DNA of 64,000 bases from NCBI RefSeq assembly GCF_000346465.2, contig NC_034009.1:6354833-6418832 (forward strand), written 5' to 3'. The notes below the pieces were generated by a model that saw only the letters and a list, made by a program, of their open reading frames with translations, was not told where the DNA came from and did not search any database. This DNA comes from Prunus persica. Its lineage: Eukaryota; Streptophyta; Magnoliopsida; Rosales; Rosaceae. Positions 47,031 to 60,301 of this stretch are shown here, piece by piece. Each line of letters begins with the position of its first letter. Position 1 is the first letter of the stretch. The position numbers were made by a program, and so were the translations under genes.

Positions 47031-48630
47031 TCTTAAAGTCTATCACCACCTGCCCCAAACCTCATAAAATAATAAAAGGAGCAAGAAAAGGAGCATGCAT
47101 GTATCCCCCAGACTTAGCAGCAATAAAGAAAGAATAATATGTACGATCATTTTGAATCTCATTTATTTGTAACAAATAAACGTAAATAAGGAGTTGAAAA
47201 TTTTCAAAATAGTAATATGGATTGCATATATGATCATGTATAACGCTTCCAATATTTGATTTGGAATATTTAAATTTAGGTTATGATGGATTCATTCTAT
47301 TTTGGAATTTGTCTCATATGCATATAAAATTAGGTAGGTGCAGGTGCATTTTAGCAAGCATCTCCTCAATCTTGTTTTTTTTTTTGGTTCTGATGACATC
47401 TCCCTAACCCTAATTCCATATTCGATCTGTAAAGCTAAAAGACGAACGTTTGAGAGTTATTTTGAAACAAATGAAGGTACAATCTTGAATTAGATAGGGG
47501 AGGGGATAGTTACATCTCACCCTACAAGTCATGTTCAAGAGTTGTAGGTGGCGAGGGTGTTCGATTGGAGAATGCCCAATGCTTTTAGATATAGGCATAT
47601 TGATGGCAGTGGCACGAGTGATAACTGAGGCACATTGTGTCCATGTTGCCATTTCGTATCCATGTTGAATACTAAATAAACTCTAATTCAACCTAGCTAT
47701 TCAATTAATCGTATGATCATCTTACTCAACCCTAACCCGATTATTTACTAATTGTGTCGTGTTCGAGTTAGCTCACAATATCTTGCCTGCAAACTCAAAA
47801 AATTAAGATGAAACTATAGTTTTTAACCATACACTCTTTATAAATAAATAAAAAGGAAAAGAAAATCGATGTGGTCTTAATATACCATAAAATCATAACA
47901 CATAATTCTACAACTCAATGAGAACTCGTAAAATACCATATCAAAAAATGAGAAAAGTTAGTCTTCATTCAATACGAGTTAAATTAGTTTGTTGTGTTAA
48001 AATCATGTGACTTTTATTCCATATTAGTTAACGCGACGTATTATTAATTGTCAATTGTTTTAACTAATTCTGTTTGATTATAAGTTTCAGTTAAGTATGA
48101 TCAATCCTTATATGTTGTACATTTACGTTAAACTGAGTAATGTTAGTAGATTGTGTAACAAAATTGTCATAGCTAGCTAATCTGTGATGCTGGTCATGAT
48201 GACCTAGAACGTTGTTTGGGGATTTTGTAGCCGCCCAAAAAATGTCATATACAACTTCAACCAATAACCACCACCTATATGACCTAACGAACGGCTGCAA
48301 GTGCAAGGTACCCCAAAACTTCCGCTAACTTTTTTAATGGACGGAAAAGTCAAGTATCTCATTTCCCTTTACTAAGTCTCTCACCCTTTGAGGTCTCCCT
48401 TCTTTCTTCTGGACTCATCTCTTTTCAGTCACTCTCTCTCACTTTGTTTTTGGGGTTTTAAAAAAATATATATATAATTATTGAGAAATGCCCTTTTCTA
48501 TCTTATTTCTCTCTTTTTCTCTTCTCTTCTAGAAGACTGTAACACTCCAAATATCATGTCGCTTTAGAAAAACTCCAAACAAAAAAAAGTAAAATCTAGA
48601 ATTAATATTCCAAGAAATCATCGACATAAC

Positions 48631-48632
<2 letters not shown>
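47031..48632. other. Intergenic DNA upstream of the uncharacterised gene
   Basis: No gene was recognised on either strand. The right end (about 48350-48632) is pyrimidine-rich and probably promoter. Confidence 0.45.

Positions 48633-48687
<55 letters not shown>
48633..48687 (+). repeat. (CT)n tract in the leader of the uncharacterised gene
   Basis: About 55 bases of CT repeats end 135 bases before the start codon. The placement and type are the same as in the IAA33 leader. Confidence 0.9.
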
Positions 48688-48691
<4 letters not shown>

Positions 48692-48821
48692 GTGCCCTTT
48701 TATGTATATATTCCCTTTGGTCTCTTCGAAATATATAGAAGCCATTCTTCAACACACAAACCCATTCTTCTCCAAACGCCCCATACCCTTTTCTTCATTT
48801 CCTTCATCAATTCATCCAAAA

Positions 48822-49619
48822 ATGGAAGACGACAATTACATTGACCATCTCCATTACGAAGACAAATCTGAAGAAGAAGATGCAGAAGAGGCACTCTCTC
48901 TATGCGACCTTCCACTAGACAATACCCATGACCAAGTCCACGAATTCCACGAGATGTCGTCTAAGCACCTACAAGCTCGTCGTTCCTCCTCCGATCAGTT
49001 ATTCGAGTTCTTCAGCGACATCAGCTCCGACAGCTTCATGTGTTCCGCCGAAGACATCATCGTCTGCGGGAAACTCATACCCTTCAAACAACACATGACC
49101 GAAGTCCCCAATGCTCCTCCAAACCCTAACGATTCTCACAAGAATAAGCAACCAACTTTTCGAAGGCGGTCTGAGTCGCTTTCCGAGTTACAAAGCTCGG
49201 TGACAAGATCTTGCAGCTCAAAAAACCAGATCATGATGAGGAACAGCCGATCATTGGACTATCGAAAGCTTCACCGGCAATCTTCAATGGTGTCGCCGAC
49301 GCCTGGGGAGATGGAGAGGAATTCCTCGGTGAGGAGTGTTGGAAAATCCGATAAGGTAAAGAGTGGTAATAATAAGCCGAGGTGGTTTTTTCTTATGTTT
49401 GGGATTGTGAAGTTTCCGGCGGAGATGGACCTCAGTGACATCAAGAACCGGCAGATTCGGCGAAACTCGTCCACCACGATGTTTCCCCGAGAAGCCTTTG
49501 CCGGGAAGTTTCCGGATAATCGGAGCTCCGGCAAGGGCTCTTGGAGACTGCTCAAGGCATTGAGCTGCAAGGACCATGCAAGTGTTGCTGTAACGACGCC
49601 GTTTTGTACACAAGTGTGA
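48822..49619 (+). CDS. Uncharacterised plant protein, single exon, 265 residues
   Basis: I do not assign a function. I start at MEDDNYIDHLHYED because the upstream in-frame ATG at 48690 directly follows the CT tract and would add a hydrophobic, non-conserved-looking leader. The protein is hydrophilic: an acidic N-terminus (EDKSEEEDAEEALSLCDLP), then SSDQLFEFFSDISSDSFMCS and AEDIIVCGKLIPFKQ (about residues 45-90), a Ser/Arg-rich middle (RRRSESLSELQSSVTRSCSS), a short hydrophobic KPRWFFLMFGIVKFP, and a basic C-terminus. The 'FEFFS...CSAEDIIxCGKLIPF' layout is typical of a plant-specific family of unknown role, some members of which associate with membranes or kinases. Codon composition and the open frame support a real gene. 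It may be the counterpart of Arabidopsis At4g30230, judged from position only. Confidence 0.8.
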   Translation: MEDDNYIDHLHYEDKSEEEDAEEALSLCDLPLDNTHDQVHEFHEMSSKHLQARRSSSDQLFEFFSDISSDSFMCSAEDIIVCGKLIPFKQHMTEVPNAPPNPNDSHKNKQPTFRRRSESLSELQSSVTRSCSSKNQIMMRNSRSLDYRKLHRQSSMVSPTPGEMERNSSVRSVGKSDKVKSGNNKPRWFFLMFGIVKFPAEMDLSDIKNRQIRRNSSTTMFPREAFAGKFPDNRSSGKGSWRLLKALSCKDHASVAVTTPFCTQV

Positions 49620-50494
49620 GAGGCTACTTTTCGTCACGTGCCATGCATGTGCTGTGCTATCATAACTTTGTTCCCTTAACTCGTGAATAGGATTATGCGA
49701 TTGAGGTATTATTCTTTTTATCATACAGTGTGACATGTTATATTATGAAATTGTCAATTTGAATTACATCTTTAAACAAAATTTTATTTTCTTAACTATT
49801 AAAAATTGGCAATTTAATAATATAATATGTTGGATCGGTTGTATGATAATAGAATCAACATGGGGTTTGGCTTGATCAAGGTTTGAATATGATAATGATT
49901 TTGATTTGCATGAGAGGGGCAAAATGGTCACTGAAAGTTCTGGGTTTGCTTGGACGTGGGGATAAATTACTATAATAATGGTTTATGACGTTCCGTAGAA
50001 GCAAGGACCAAGTACAGGAGCAAAGCCATGGTTGACGATGGTGCCCTCTCTCACTCTAGCAGTAATTGAGGATGAAGCGGGTTTTGTTTGTTAGGTGGCC
50101 GGTGGTGCGTCCACAGAAATTAAATGAATGAAAATCACGAGAGCCCCGATTACGACATTAAAAATTCTCATGTTTTTTGTAATTTTGTTTTATTTATTTT
50201 ATTCATTTGATGTAAATATTTATGTGAGGCTCATAAATATCAGTTTGGGAAATTATTTTTTATCGATTTTATTGATATTATATTTGTGATTTGTGGAATT
50301 TGGTGGAGGGTGATATCATGATAAATATACTTTATCATTCATATAATCCATAGATAAATACAAGAATTTAATTGAGTTAGTGTTTTACTTTGTAATCTCA
50401 ACCTTATAATCATCATTAATGAATAAATTAAAACGTTTTAATTAGTGAATCTTGTACCGCCACCCCAACAACTGCATGAAGCTAAAAGCAAAGC

Positions 50495-50526
<32 letters not shown>

Positions 50527-50730
50527 TTTTAATTCTAATTATTTGGTTGTTATCTAAATGGTCGGATTCTAGTGCTTAGTGGAATATGTTACCAATGATG
50601 TATTGATACGGACTGGTAAATTAATAAAAAGGGAATTTAAATGTCAGCTACATAGAATGTTATCCTTTTGGCTACTTCTTGTGAACACTGTTAGGCCGAC
50701 ACCCAACTTATTTAACGACATGATGGTGTA
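49620..50730. other. 3' region and intergenic DNA
   Basis: No second gene was recognised. A (TA)n tract lies at 50501-50525. The minus-strand frames over the upstream gene are its shadows. Confidence 0.45.
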
Positions 50731-50734
50731 TATA

Positions 50735-51150
50735 TATAGAGAGGGACTTTCTATTGAGGGATCTCTCAAATAAGTTTATTTGAAGAATATTTTTGTAGGG
50801 CCCTACTCCACATATATTCCACTAATCCAAACCGTCTATTTTTTAGATAATCATTCAAAGATTATCTCTACAAAAAATCACTTGAATCCGATATCATTTG
50901 ACCACTCAATTGAGTTTTTAAAATTTTAGTACTTTCTTGAAGCACCGTATTCATTGATTTTGTAGGACACAATTGGATGTCGAAACGGTTTCCGATTTGT
51001 CTAATTTTTTGCAAGAATGATCTATGAATATAGACTTAAAAAATAGATGGTATGGATCGTTTAAAAAAAAAATTGTAGGGTACCCTAAATTGTGTCATTC
51101 AAATAAAATTATTTGAAAAATTCCTCAATAGAAAGGAACTATATATATTT
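50735..51150. mobile_element. 'ttgagggatccctcaaataa' MITE, copy 3
   Basis: The left end 'tagagagggactttctattgag' (first part) and right end, inverted, 'tatagttcctttctattgag' lie in TATA-rich flanks about 415 bp apart. The interior matches the two copies at 44806-45545, including 'cattcaaagat.atctctacaaaaaat' and 'cacaattggatgtcgaaacg'. Duplication of TA is possible but cannot be proven in TA-rich flanks. Confidence 0.7.
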
Positions 51151-52784
51151 TATAAAACATTATACCACATGTTTAAATGGGTGAGATTCCTACGCTTAAA
51201 AACCCATTCATGAACTTTGCATGTATAACAAAACAAAAATCAGTAGCGTAAATCATTTCCCTGATAACGACATGGTGTGTAACATGTTAAATTTCGTTTA
51301 GTAAGATGTTATGTTATAGATTCAAAATTGGGGGAATAATTCGTGTAATTGTGTTCGTTTTGGTGCGATCTTTGGACTACGAATTTTAATGACCATCATC
51401 GACCAAGCGGTGCCTATATCTAAGACGTGAAGAACATGTATTGTATATCTTCTTATTTTTTCAAGTCTAGCATCATTGACAAAATTATTACATGTTTGAA
51501 TGAAAAAAGGTGAAGGTATTGGTCTCCATAGCAAACTTGTTGTAATCCTTTACCCAATGTCAATAATGATGATGTGGATTTTTATATTGTGTCGTCTGAC
51601 TCATCCCTTTCTGTATTTGCAAGCAATGAATCTAAATGGTTATGTAGAATCATCATCAAGTGCTAATTAATTGTACACGTAGTCTATTAACAATGGACAA
51701 TACTAAATCTAAACTATTAAAATATAATGTTGTCGCACCATTTTGGCAAAGTATGTTGAATATGGGGAAATCCAAGTTATTATTGTTTTAAGCCTTGTTT
51801 CATTGCGTCCACTTATTTTCAATGAATGCTAAATAATTATATTTTAGCATGCGAAGCAAATAAGCATTAGTAGTGCACTGTGCTAAAAATCATTACAACA
51901 AATATTATATTGTCACCACTGCCAAACCTATAATTTTTTTTATAGACAAAGTAGTAAATGTTCATTAATTTGTCGATGATTACAGATCCGAACGAACAAA
52001 CGTGACTTTATTAAACTTAGCTCAAAAAAATTCAGTGAGATAAAACCTAAGACGGAGAAAAAAGAATGCCAAACCTATATAATTACTATGTTAATGGAAA
52101 TGAACGGAAAATTGAAACCCAATACACCATTTATTCGATTAAGCTGATGCCATTTGTGAAGTGTTCCACCTATAGGTTGGGAATCTTCCATGCAACACAT
52201 TAATTGATGCATGACTTTATGAATTGATCTAAACCTTGGTTAGTAAGATAATTGAACCTTTATGTGTAGTGACTCGCCTAATTCTTTTAGAGGGTGTCCT
52301 AAGTACATTGGCGGACTCACAGAAATTCAAGGAGGTGCATTCCTCACCGAAACTGCATAGGTTATGTACTGCTTTTTTATTTCAATAATATCATATCGTT
52401 TTTGTTAAAAATTAAAAATTAAAACGAAAAATCGAAAGATTGAAAGGATTCATAGTGAAGAACCGACAACATATTTCCAATTTAATGGGTGGGACTTGGA
52501 ACTAAAAGTTTAAATGCAGCCCTGATTTCTTCTTCGCATTTAAAGCCTGAAAATCTTGTCAAGCGCTGTCGAGTTTGAATTTGAAGCCGGCTGATGATTC
52601 TAGATCATATGCTGGAGGTTTGACTTATTGCATTGACTAGCTGTAGCTAGCCTTATTACGAAGACGAGTTATCCCATTGTACAAATATCTTTGTAACAAA
52701 CCTATTACGGTGAGCATCAAATAATTTGTTTCTTTTATGTATTTAGTTTCAATCTATTTTAGTTTTGTTAAGTAGTAGGTGTGA
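51151..52784. other. Intergenic DNA, nothing recognised
   Basis: AT-rich sequence with only short frames. No transposon ends, RNA gene or protein similarity was seen. Confidence 0.5.
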
Positions 52785-52915
52785 ACCGGGTTTAGTCCAG
52801 TGAAAAGGGTATTGACTTGCGGATAAGTAGTTTAAGGTCTGAACCTCCATGGCATCTATACAGTTTGTGTGAGAAAAACCCCCTCTTCAATATCACTTAT
52901 ATAAAATAAAAATAT
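52785..52915 (+). mobile_element. SINE-like element, relative of 1-140
   Basis: 'gtgtgaaccgggtttagtcc', 'gtattgacttgcggat.agt', box-B-like 'ggtctgaacctcc', 'ggcatct' and 'gtttgtgtgagaaaaa' follow the same order as at the window start. The 3' side is A-rich ('ataaaataaaaata'). Confidence 0.5.
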
Positions 52916-55900
52916 ATGTATAATCATGAAACGAAAAATGATACTAATGGTTGGATTGCTGAGTAAAATGATTGTATTAGCATTTGACAACGCTACACCA
53001 GTCTTAAAACTATTATGTATTATTGCAATTTTATCCACACACAAAAGTATAGATATTCTAAAGAAAAGGCAAGATGGACTCTACTAAAACTGTTTATGAT
53101 GTGTGTAATTTTGCCACACGTATGAGAATATAATTTTAATTGATAACATTTACAACATCATTAGCCAAAAATAGGTTTACTCTAAGTTACGCAATTTCAT
53201 CTTTATTATTGTAAAATGAGACAATACATGGAGTAGGTGAAATTTAGAGGAAAGTAACTAAACACTAGAAAAAGCTAATTGGTGTGATGTATGTTGGTCC
53301 ATAATGTTCACAAACATGTGTCTTATGTTTGAAGTTTTGTTGAATTGGGACCACTCAGATGAGGTCTTGCCACTGATGGGGGGAAATTGGATGAACCAAT
53401 GAGTTTATGACACCTGTCCTCCAAGTACAATATGCAAAGCAACCCCAAACACTTCATTGTCACCAATTTAAACTGCAACACAAGTTAGCAACAGATCATT
53501 TGTCTCCATACATATAGGAAGCTATTGATCACAAGCTTATTAACTTTGATCAGCATTGAAGGCTGGTAAGGGGTTTGTAGCTCAAATAATTAAGAGCATT
53601 TATCTATGCACTCGAGGTCCTAGATTCGATTTCTCGCTACTCTCAATATCTCTTGTATAAAAATAAAAATCTTGTGAGCAATGATCCATTTCTCACCAAG
53701 AAAAGGCGGCAATCAAGAAAAAAAGACTCCTCATGTACTACTTTGTCTGTTGCTAGCTCATTCCCTCCCAGTCCGGTAAGTGCAATTGTTGAAGCACGTC
53801 GTGGGCCCAGAATTGATTTCAAATGGTTCCACCAAAACCTCAGAGACACTTCACTTTACAGGCTTGGAAGATAAGAATCACAACATCATCGTCGAACAAG
53901 AAACATGGGAGGAAGGGAGGAATGCTATCACTTTCCACTCGGAACGCCCAAGATTCACAAATTTGACAAATGCTATCAGTTTTAGAAATTGGAATGCCTA
54001 CAGAGAGAGTTGCTGAGGGTTTTCTTTTTTAGAGGGAGTTTCTTAGATGGTCACATTGTTTTTAAGCTTATTTAACCTCATAACTTGTTTAATATTGATT
54101 GATCTTTTATTTTTATTTTTGGAGTCGTGCTTCTATTGTATCTTTTTGTATATTTCCAGGATCTAGATATTTATAGTACAATAATTTGAGCGACATGAGA
54201 GACTCCCAAGGACAAACATGGACAAAATGTCCCATAGAGCAAAGTACATTTGTAGCTTGACCATGCCCACCCCTACTCTGAGTTACTAGTCATTCGTCAT
54301 CCAATCTACCTACCAAACTCGACCATGCCCACCCCAATTTCAGTTACCAGCCATTCGTTTTCTGTTTTTCAGTACAGAAGTTACCACATGAATCCCAGAA
54401 TATCATGAGGGTTCTTCCCATGCGAAAGTTGAATCACAAAGTACTTTCATAAGTTGATCACATTTTAAAGTCTCTCTCATCAAAATGTGGGTGGAAATGA
54501 ATCGCGTGAATCACACAACATTGCATTTGTATTATTTTTTGTGCTCATTCCTTGCACTACATGAGGACTTTACAAGTAAGGTGGGCAGAACATCTTCGGC
54601 ATGGATTTTCGAGTCCATGTCCACCATTGGCATCATACCATAATGTCATAATCGAAGTTTCAAGCTCAGTGAGATTGTGGAATGTCTACACTTACAAATG
54701 TTCTTCTTATGTTTTAGAAGCTACCTGAATGCATTTACAATTTAATGGAATCAGGAAATCTAAAAGGACCGCCGCCCCATTCCATAGCCTTGACAACAAC
54801 CAAGGAGATGTTAGTCGCAAGCATTCCCTTTTCAGACTCTTGTCACCTTAGTAACAGCTTCAATACCTACAGAAAAACAACATTGAGATGTTTTGTAAAT
54901 GACTTGAGTTATATCATTCCAGTAAAGCAAAAGGCTCGAGCTATTGTTATAACGTTTTTAGTTTGTTAACACCATCTGTGGAATTAGGGATGTGAATTAC
55001 GAAATGTGGCTACATTCGCTGGTCAGATCATTTTACATTGTTACTAATTGCAAAGGCAAAACGGGGTGGAGGTTAAGCATCCACATGAATAAGGGTGTTG
55101 TTTAATTTGGAGCACACCACACACTGTTGCCTTCAAAGGCAGAAAAACTCTTCATAAATGCACTCAAACTCTCTGCTTTACTCAATTTATAAGATAAAAT
55201 ATGAGAGCGAAAGCAATTAAAAATACCTTTAGTTTTCATCCGGATCAGATGCTGTGTATTTACCACTTTATCTCAGCTTGAATAAAATACAAATGGTACT
55301 GCAAAAAGAGAACCCTCATAAGCATAGTTTTATAGAACTAAAAGTACTAACACTTTTTTCATTTTAAAAAAAAAAGTACTAACATTTTCAAATAATTACG
55401 TCTAAATACTTGTAAACCCGTATCCTCTATTATTCAATAATGTCACTGGAAACAACAGAGATAAGACAGTATACAAGCTGGAAGCAAGTGAAGCAACATG
55501 ATGTACATGGGCACTAGAAGTCATGAAATTTTATCATGTGTCTGAATAAACTAGACCAGAAACAATAATCTAGTGGCTGTTAAAAGGCTTTCCTACTAAA
55601 TATTGCCAGCAGATACACAAATACCCAAACAGTTCTGCTGCAATCGAGTCTTAGTTACAAAGGATGAGATCTGTTTGAAACGTAGGGCTGTATTCTTTTT
55701 GGGGAAAGAAATTGCACAAATTTGAAACATGAAATTATCACCTAAGTCTGATATGAAAACTCCTATTCTTGTTTCTGTTTATGTTACATACATATTAAGA
55801 AATACAATCTCTAAAACTGTTTCCTGACAGAGCCTATAGCTTATATCTTCTACTAACATCTCTAAAACTGTTTCCTGACAGAGCCTATAGCTAATATCTT

Positions 55901-55994
55901 TTACTAACTCATTTTAATATATCATGTTGCCTGAGATGGTTATAAATTAAAGCAATTGATTAAAACGGTTTGGAAAGTATTGACCATTTTCAGT
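52916..55994. other. Intergenic DNA with small duplications
   Basis: A SINE-like stretch lies at 53570-53680 ('tagctcaaataattaagagc' then 'gattcgatttctcg'). A frame at 53720-53870 (VSAIVEARRGPRIDFKWF) may be a gene remnant but was not recognised. A 62-bp tandem duplication ('gaccatgcccacccc') starts at 54259 and 54321. A 51-bp duplication ('tctaaaactgtttcctgaca') starts at 55810 and 55861. The right end is probably the 3' UTR of the SNARE gene. Confidence 0.5.
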
Positions 55995-58674
55995 TTAGTA
56001 TACGGTATATTGACTTCTTGATGATTGAAATGCTTCAAGTTCAAGCAAATCAAGCTTACCAAGCAGGAAAACAGTGAGCATTAAACCAAGAGTAGCTTGA
56101 ACAGAACAACGATTATGTAAGCGTAGTGGTGTTTGCCATTGTTTCTGTGGACTTTGTAATTGCTTCTGAGATGCACCAACCCGACCAAACAGCTGCATAA
56201 GACAATTTACAAGTTTTGCTTGGAATTAACAAAAGATAATAATCTATCAACTGAAAGAAAGCAGAGGGGAGAGAACAAATAGAGTACAAGAATACACGAT
56301 TGTTCTCTTCTTTCTCCTTGCATGTGTAAGATGTATCACCTTCTAATCAAATGTTATAATCAATTCTTCCTTTCAAATATGTAACAAACTGACCTGGTTG
56401 AACAAATTAACTGCTGCTGTTGCCTGATGCAATTGCGCACACCTTTGCTTCCAGAAGACAAGTTTGGATCCTTTTTCTTTAGGTGTGTCCTCGCACCCCG
56501 GAATTAGTTTTTTTCTGTGTTCAACTTCATCAGCTATTATGATCCTCAAATCACCATAATTTGGTGAACTGCATGCCTTCCTTGTATTAGTTGTTCTATC
56601 TGCATCATAAATTATATCATCCCTCATTTCTGCGATTTCTTTCCCCTTTACTTCCATGACAAAATTTAGATCCTTAGATATAGTAATAACATCTTTAACC
56701 CCCTTTATTTCATCAGAAATGTCTCTGCTGCAGGCAGCATTAGATTTAAGGTCCACGTCTTTTCTTCTAAAGTCATTTTCCTCGGAGCTTTTCACAGAAG
56801 GTCCAAGTTCTACATATTCATTTTTGGCACATAGCAAACTTTGTGGTGTCCCAGACAGAAATGCAGCAAAATCATCACATTCTTCTTCATCCAGGTGTAC
56901 CCATCGAAGGGGTTGCTTTCCTTCCACACTAAATGATTCCCTTAATGCTGTTTCAACATGAGAAATTTGGTTTTCAATGGCAGCAATAAATTGTTTATGT
57001 CTAGCTGTTGTATGATCATCACCGCGTTGTCCATAGCTCAACCTGACTGCTTTCTCGAACTCTTCCAACTAAACCAGCATTCACAATTCAACACAACAGA
57101 ATTACAGTAAGTAAAATTTTAATATTGGCTAAACTGCTTGCAGACAAAACTTTCTCTGAATTCTAATTGGTGATAGTATCAATAATAAGGGAAACCAAAT
57201 CAGGAAATTGAGTCCGAACGGATAGTGCCACTAAGAAAGCATATATCTCCATCTTAGGAAACTTTGAAACAAAAGACTGAACAATGGTTAAAGATGAGAA
57301 GAGTCTTTGACTTTCCAGAAATCATACTGATGGAAACCTTATCTAGATTGGGTAGGCTCACAAATTCCCATTAATATTTTTATACAGTGAATAAACAGGC
57401 GGGAAAGAGTAGTCAGCTTATCAGAGACAAGAGACCTACCTGCCATTTGGCAGTACCTAAAGCGGTTTGCAGCTCCCTACAAAGTTCATCCAAATTGTCT
57501 GGTGCTAACCTTTCTCTCTTCTGTCGAACCCATGCCCTGTACGTGGATTCCATTCTGACAAACCACAACAACAACAAAATAATAATAATAAGGGCCGGCA
57601 AAAGGAAAAATTATTTCGAGTTCCGAATTAGTTGAACATTCTAGACAGAGATAAATACCAACGAATTATACTTTTCAAGTGAGTGGAAAATGTGAATAAG
57701 CTCCCTTCAATCTTTGCAAAAACTTAAAGAATAGTAGTACAGTACGACCTAATCCCTATGATCATTGATTGCTGAACATAAGGAGCTGGCAACCTGTCCA
57801 GTAACAACTCAAATTTTTTTGAAGTGGAAGAAAGTGGCTTTTCATCTTCCATTCGCCTACTCCTGGGATATAGGGTGGTCTATCATCATCTTAACAGTGC
57901 AACTAGAGAAGCCTTACCATTACTGAATATGACTGGCTCACGAAGTCATCCAACACTATATGTTCATGTCCCTTCCATCTTTTGAGCCAAATGATTGGGA
58001 TAAAAAATTTAATCTTTCCCCATTCCCAGACAGTGCGGAATTTTTTCTTATCATCCAAAACAAAGGATAAAATCATACTAACCCACTAAATTACACCACA
58101 CATAAGCTATACTGAAAACCCACATAATTCTAAATATATGGTAGAAAACGGCAAAACCTTGTATATTTGTAAACAAATTATCTTTTACACAGCACCATGA
58201 GAGCATATTTATCATAAATGTATCCAGAAGTTGAAAATGAGCCCAATATAAGCATCACCCACATCATCAAAACTTTAAGAAGAAGAAAAAGAGGAAGAGA
58301 AAAAAAGATATAACCTAAAATACCAGAACCCAAAATCCCCCATTGAATTGAAACTCAAAACCAGCAGCACAACCACATAATTGAAAAATATCCAACAAAT
58401 TACACATCTTAAAAGCACTATGAAAGATATAACCCAATACAATCCATTTTCACTTCAGAAAATCTCATAAAAACACAATTCAACACACCCATCTCCAAAT
58501 TCCAACAACAAAGTCCACGTATACGCAGAAACCAATTAAAGCAACTGAAACCCACATGATCAAAACTAACGAAAAGCAAAAGGAAACGTACATATCAGCT
58601 GATTCTTGCACCTCCTCAGCTGCAGGAAAGAAGACATCTTTTTTCCAAAGATCAAAACTGCTTGCCACCATCAT
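55995..58674 (-). CDS. Syntaxin/t-SNARE-like protein (Syntaxin-6 N-terminal domain family)
   Basis: A plant membrane-trafficking protein of the group annotated 'syntaxin/t-SNARE family' in Arabidopsis (At4g30240/At2g18860). Exons 58592-58674, 57440-57554, 56394-57068 and 55995-56192 join in frame (GT-AG) into 356 residues. The N-terminal helical domain holds FDLWKKDVFFPAAEEVQESA, RAWVRQKRE, LDELCRELQTALGTAKWQ and LEEFEKAVRLSY, the Syntaxin-6 N-terminal layout (about residues 9-110). A long polar middle follows. The C-terminus has a short hydrophobic run (LGLMLTVFLLGKLDLL) interrupted by a Lys, a weak anchor for a SNARE. No complete SNARE helix with a central Gln layer is evident, so fusion activity is uncertain. 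Two adjacent ATGs open the frame; I use the first. Function beyond the family is inferred. Confidence 0.88.
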
Positions 58675-60301
58675 CTTGACCAACACCGAAAACCCACAAT
58701 CAATCAAAAGCAACCAAACCCAATTCCAGTCCAACCAAAGCTCTAAAAATAATTTTCCGGTACAAAGCTTCCAAAAAATTTCAAATAAAACGTATTTCTT
58801 CCTGGGGTAGGTGGGTTTCTGTTTTCGGTTGTCTCCTCTCGTCTCTTCTCTTCTTTGCTTCTCCGAAGCAAAGAAGGAAGAGAAAGGAAGAAGAGAGAGG
58901 GCTAACTCAGACAGAGATAGAGAAGGAGACGTAAAAGCAAATCCTATTCTCTCTCTATTTTCTCACTACATTCTTTCCCTTTGTATCTGTGTGTGTTTCT
59001 TCTTTCTTTTTTCCTTTTTTTTAACAATTAAAAATATTAAATAAGTTTTATGAGATAAAGCCGTGATCAGGTGCGGCACCCTATAAAACATATGAAGTGA
59101 GGAGCCACTGAGGTTTCGGCACGTTGACAGATTGGAGTTAGGTCAACGACTAGGAAGTGTCTATTCGTTAACATAAGAAGAAGTTGTTTTTATTGGACTC
59201 AGAGGAGAAAGGTTGGGAAGAGAGTAAAAGATGGCGTCGGCGGTTGGGACAAATGAGAAAAGAAGGGGTGGTGGGCTGCCCACTTGGCTACAGCCAATGT
59301 ATGTTTTCTTATTGGGATGGGACCTTTTGCCAGCTTAGACATCAACAACAAAATGGGTAATGAGTCACATTGTGCCACGTCATCCATGTCAATTATGTCA
59401 TCAACATTTGGAGGAATGTTTTGATTTTTTTTTTATAGCCTTTTACTCCTTTGAAAAACACTACCGTAAGCGATTAAGAGCAGTTAATCATGCATTTGAG
59501 ACCCTAGCTTTGAATCTCTGAAAGAGATATGTTTAACACAATCCATGAAATTAATATCATTTACATGAGTTGTTTTGTTCATTACTGATCTCTCCGTTGA
59601 AGTTCCTACAAGTGATCACCTCCACAGTTGGATTGTAATTAGTGCTGAGTTGAACCATAACCTTTTCGCTATATCCAAAAGCCCAAGTTCGTCTCACTCC
59701 TATTATTTTTGTTTTGTTAACATTCTTTTGGTTAAAAATTCCAACAAGAGACGAAATCAAGTGTTGTTTTACCCTATACAAAAAAAAAAAAAAAAAGAGG
59801 TTAGAATTATATAATGAGGGCCTTCCTTTTTTCCTTTTTCTTTTTATAATGAGGGCCTCCTTCTTAAAAGTCAAATAGAACAACTACAAAATAAGTATTT
59901 ATAATATTCGCTTTTGAAATATCTTTCAATCAAGTGAAGAAAAAATCAGTTGATTAATAGCTTATTTGAAAGTAATTTTGGATAAGGCAATAATTAATTC
60001 TATAGAGAATCACTTCAAGTGATTTTAAGGAGAAGCACGTGGGAGGTGCTTCTCCCCATAAGTGATTTTGGCATTCCTAGAATCACTATCAAACGGGCCC
60101 AAAGATGATGGCTAGAAAAATCATCATGATGTAATGAATTGATCATTGGGAAGGAAACACGTAAACATCATAATCATATCCTTCTTATTCAACTCACAAA
60201 TCACAACCTCCTTAACCACCACTTTAACTACCATTTCCTTCAAACTTCTCTTTTCTTTTGTTTTGACAAAAAATCTGCCTTAATTATATTTATAATTAAT
60301 A
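58675..60301. other. SNARE promoter and intergenic DNA
   Basis: The region up to about 59000 is pyrimidine/purine-rich and probably holds the divergent-side promoter of the minus-strand SNARE gene. Further right no gene is seen. A SINE-like stretch (tRNA-like words, about 59460-59550) and a hairpin 'gaagcacgtgggaggtgcttc' at about 60032-60052 are the only notable items. Confidence 0.45.

Noticed and set aside
49271..49736. Minus-strand frames of 99 and 150 codons
   Set aside because: They are shadows of the plus-strand gene at 48822-49619.
53653..54016. Possible gene (frames with VSAIVEARRGPRIDFKWF)
   Set aside because: Too short, no splice-consistent extension and no recognised family; kept only as a possible remnant in the intergenic note.
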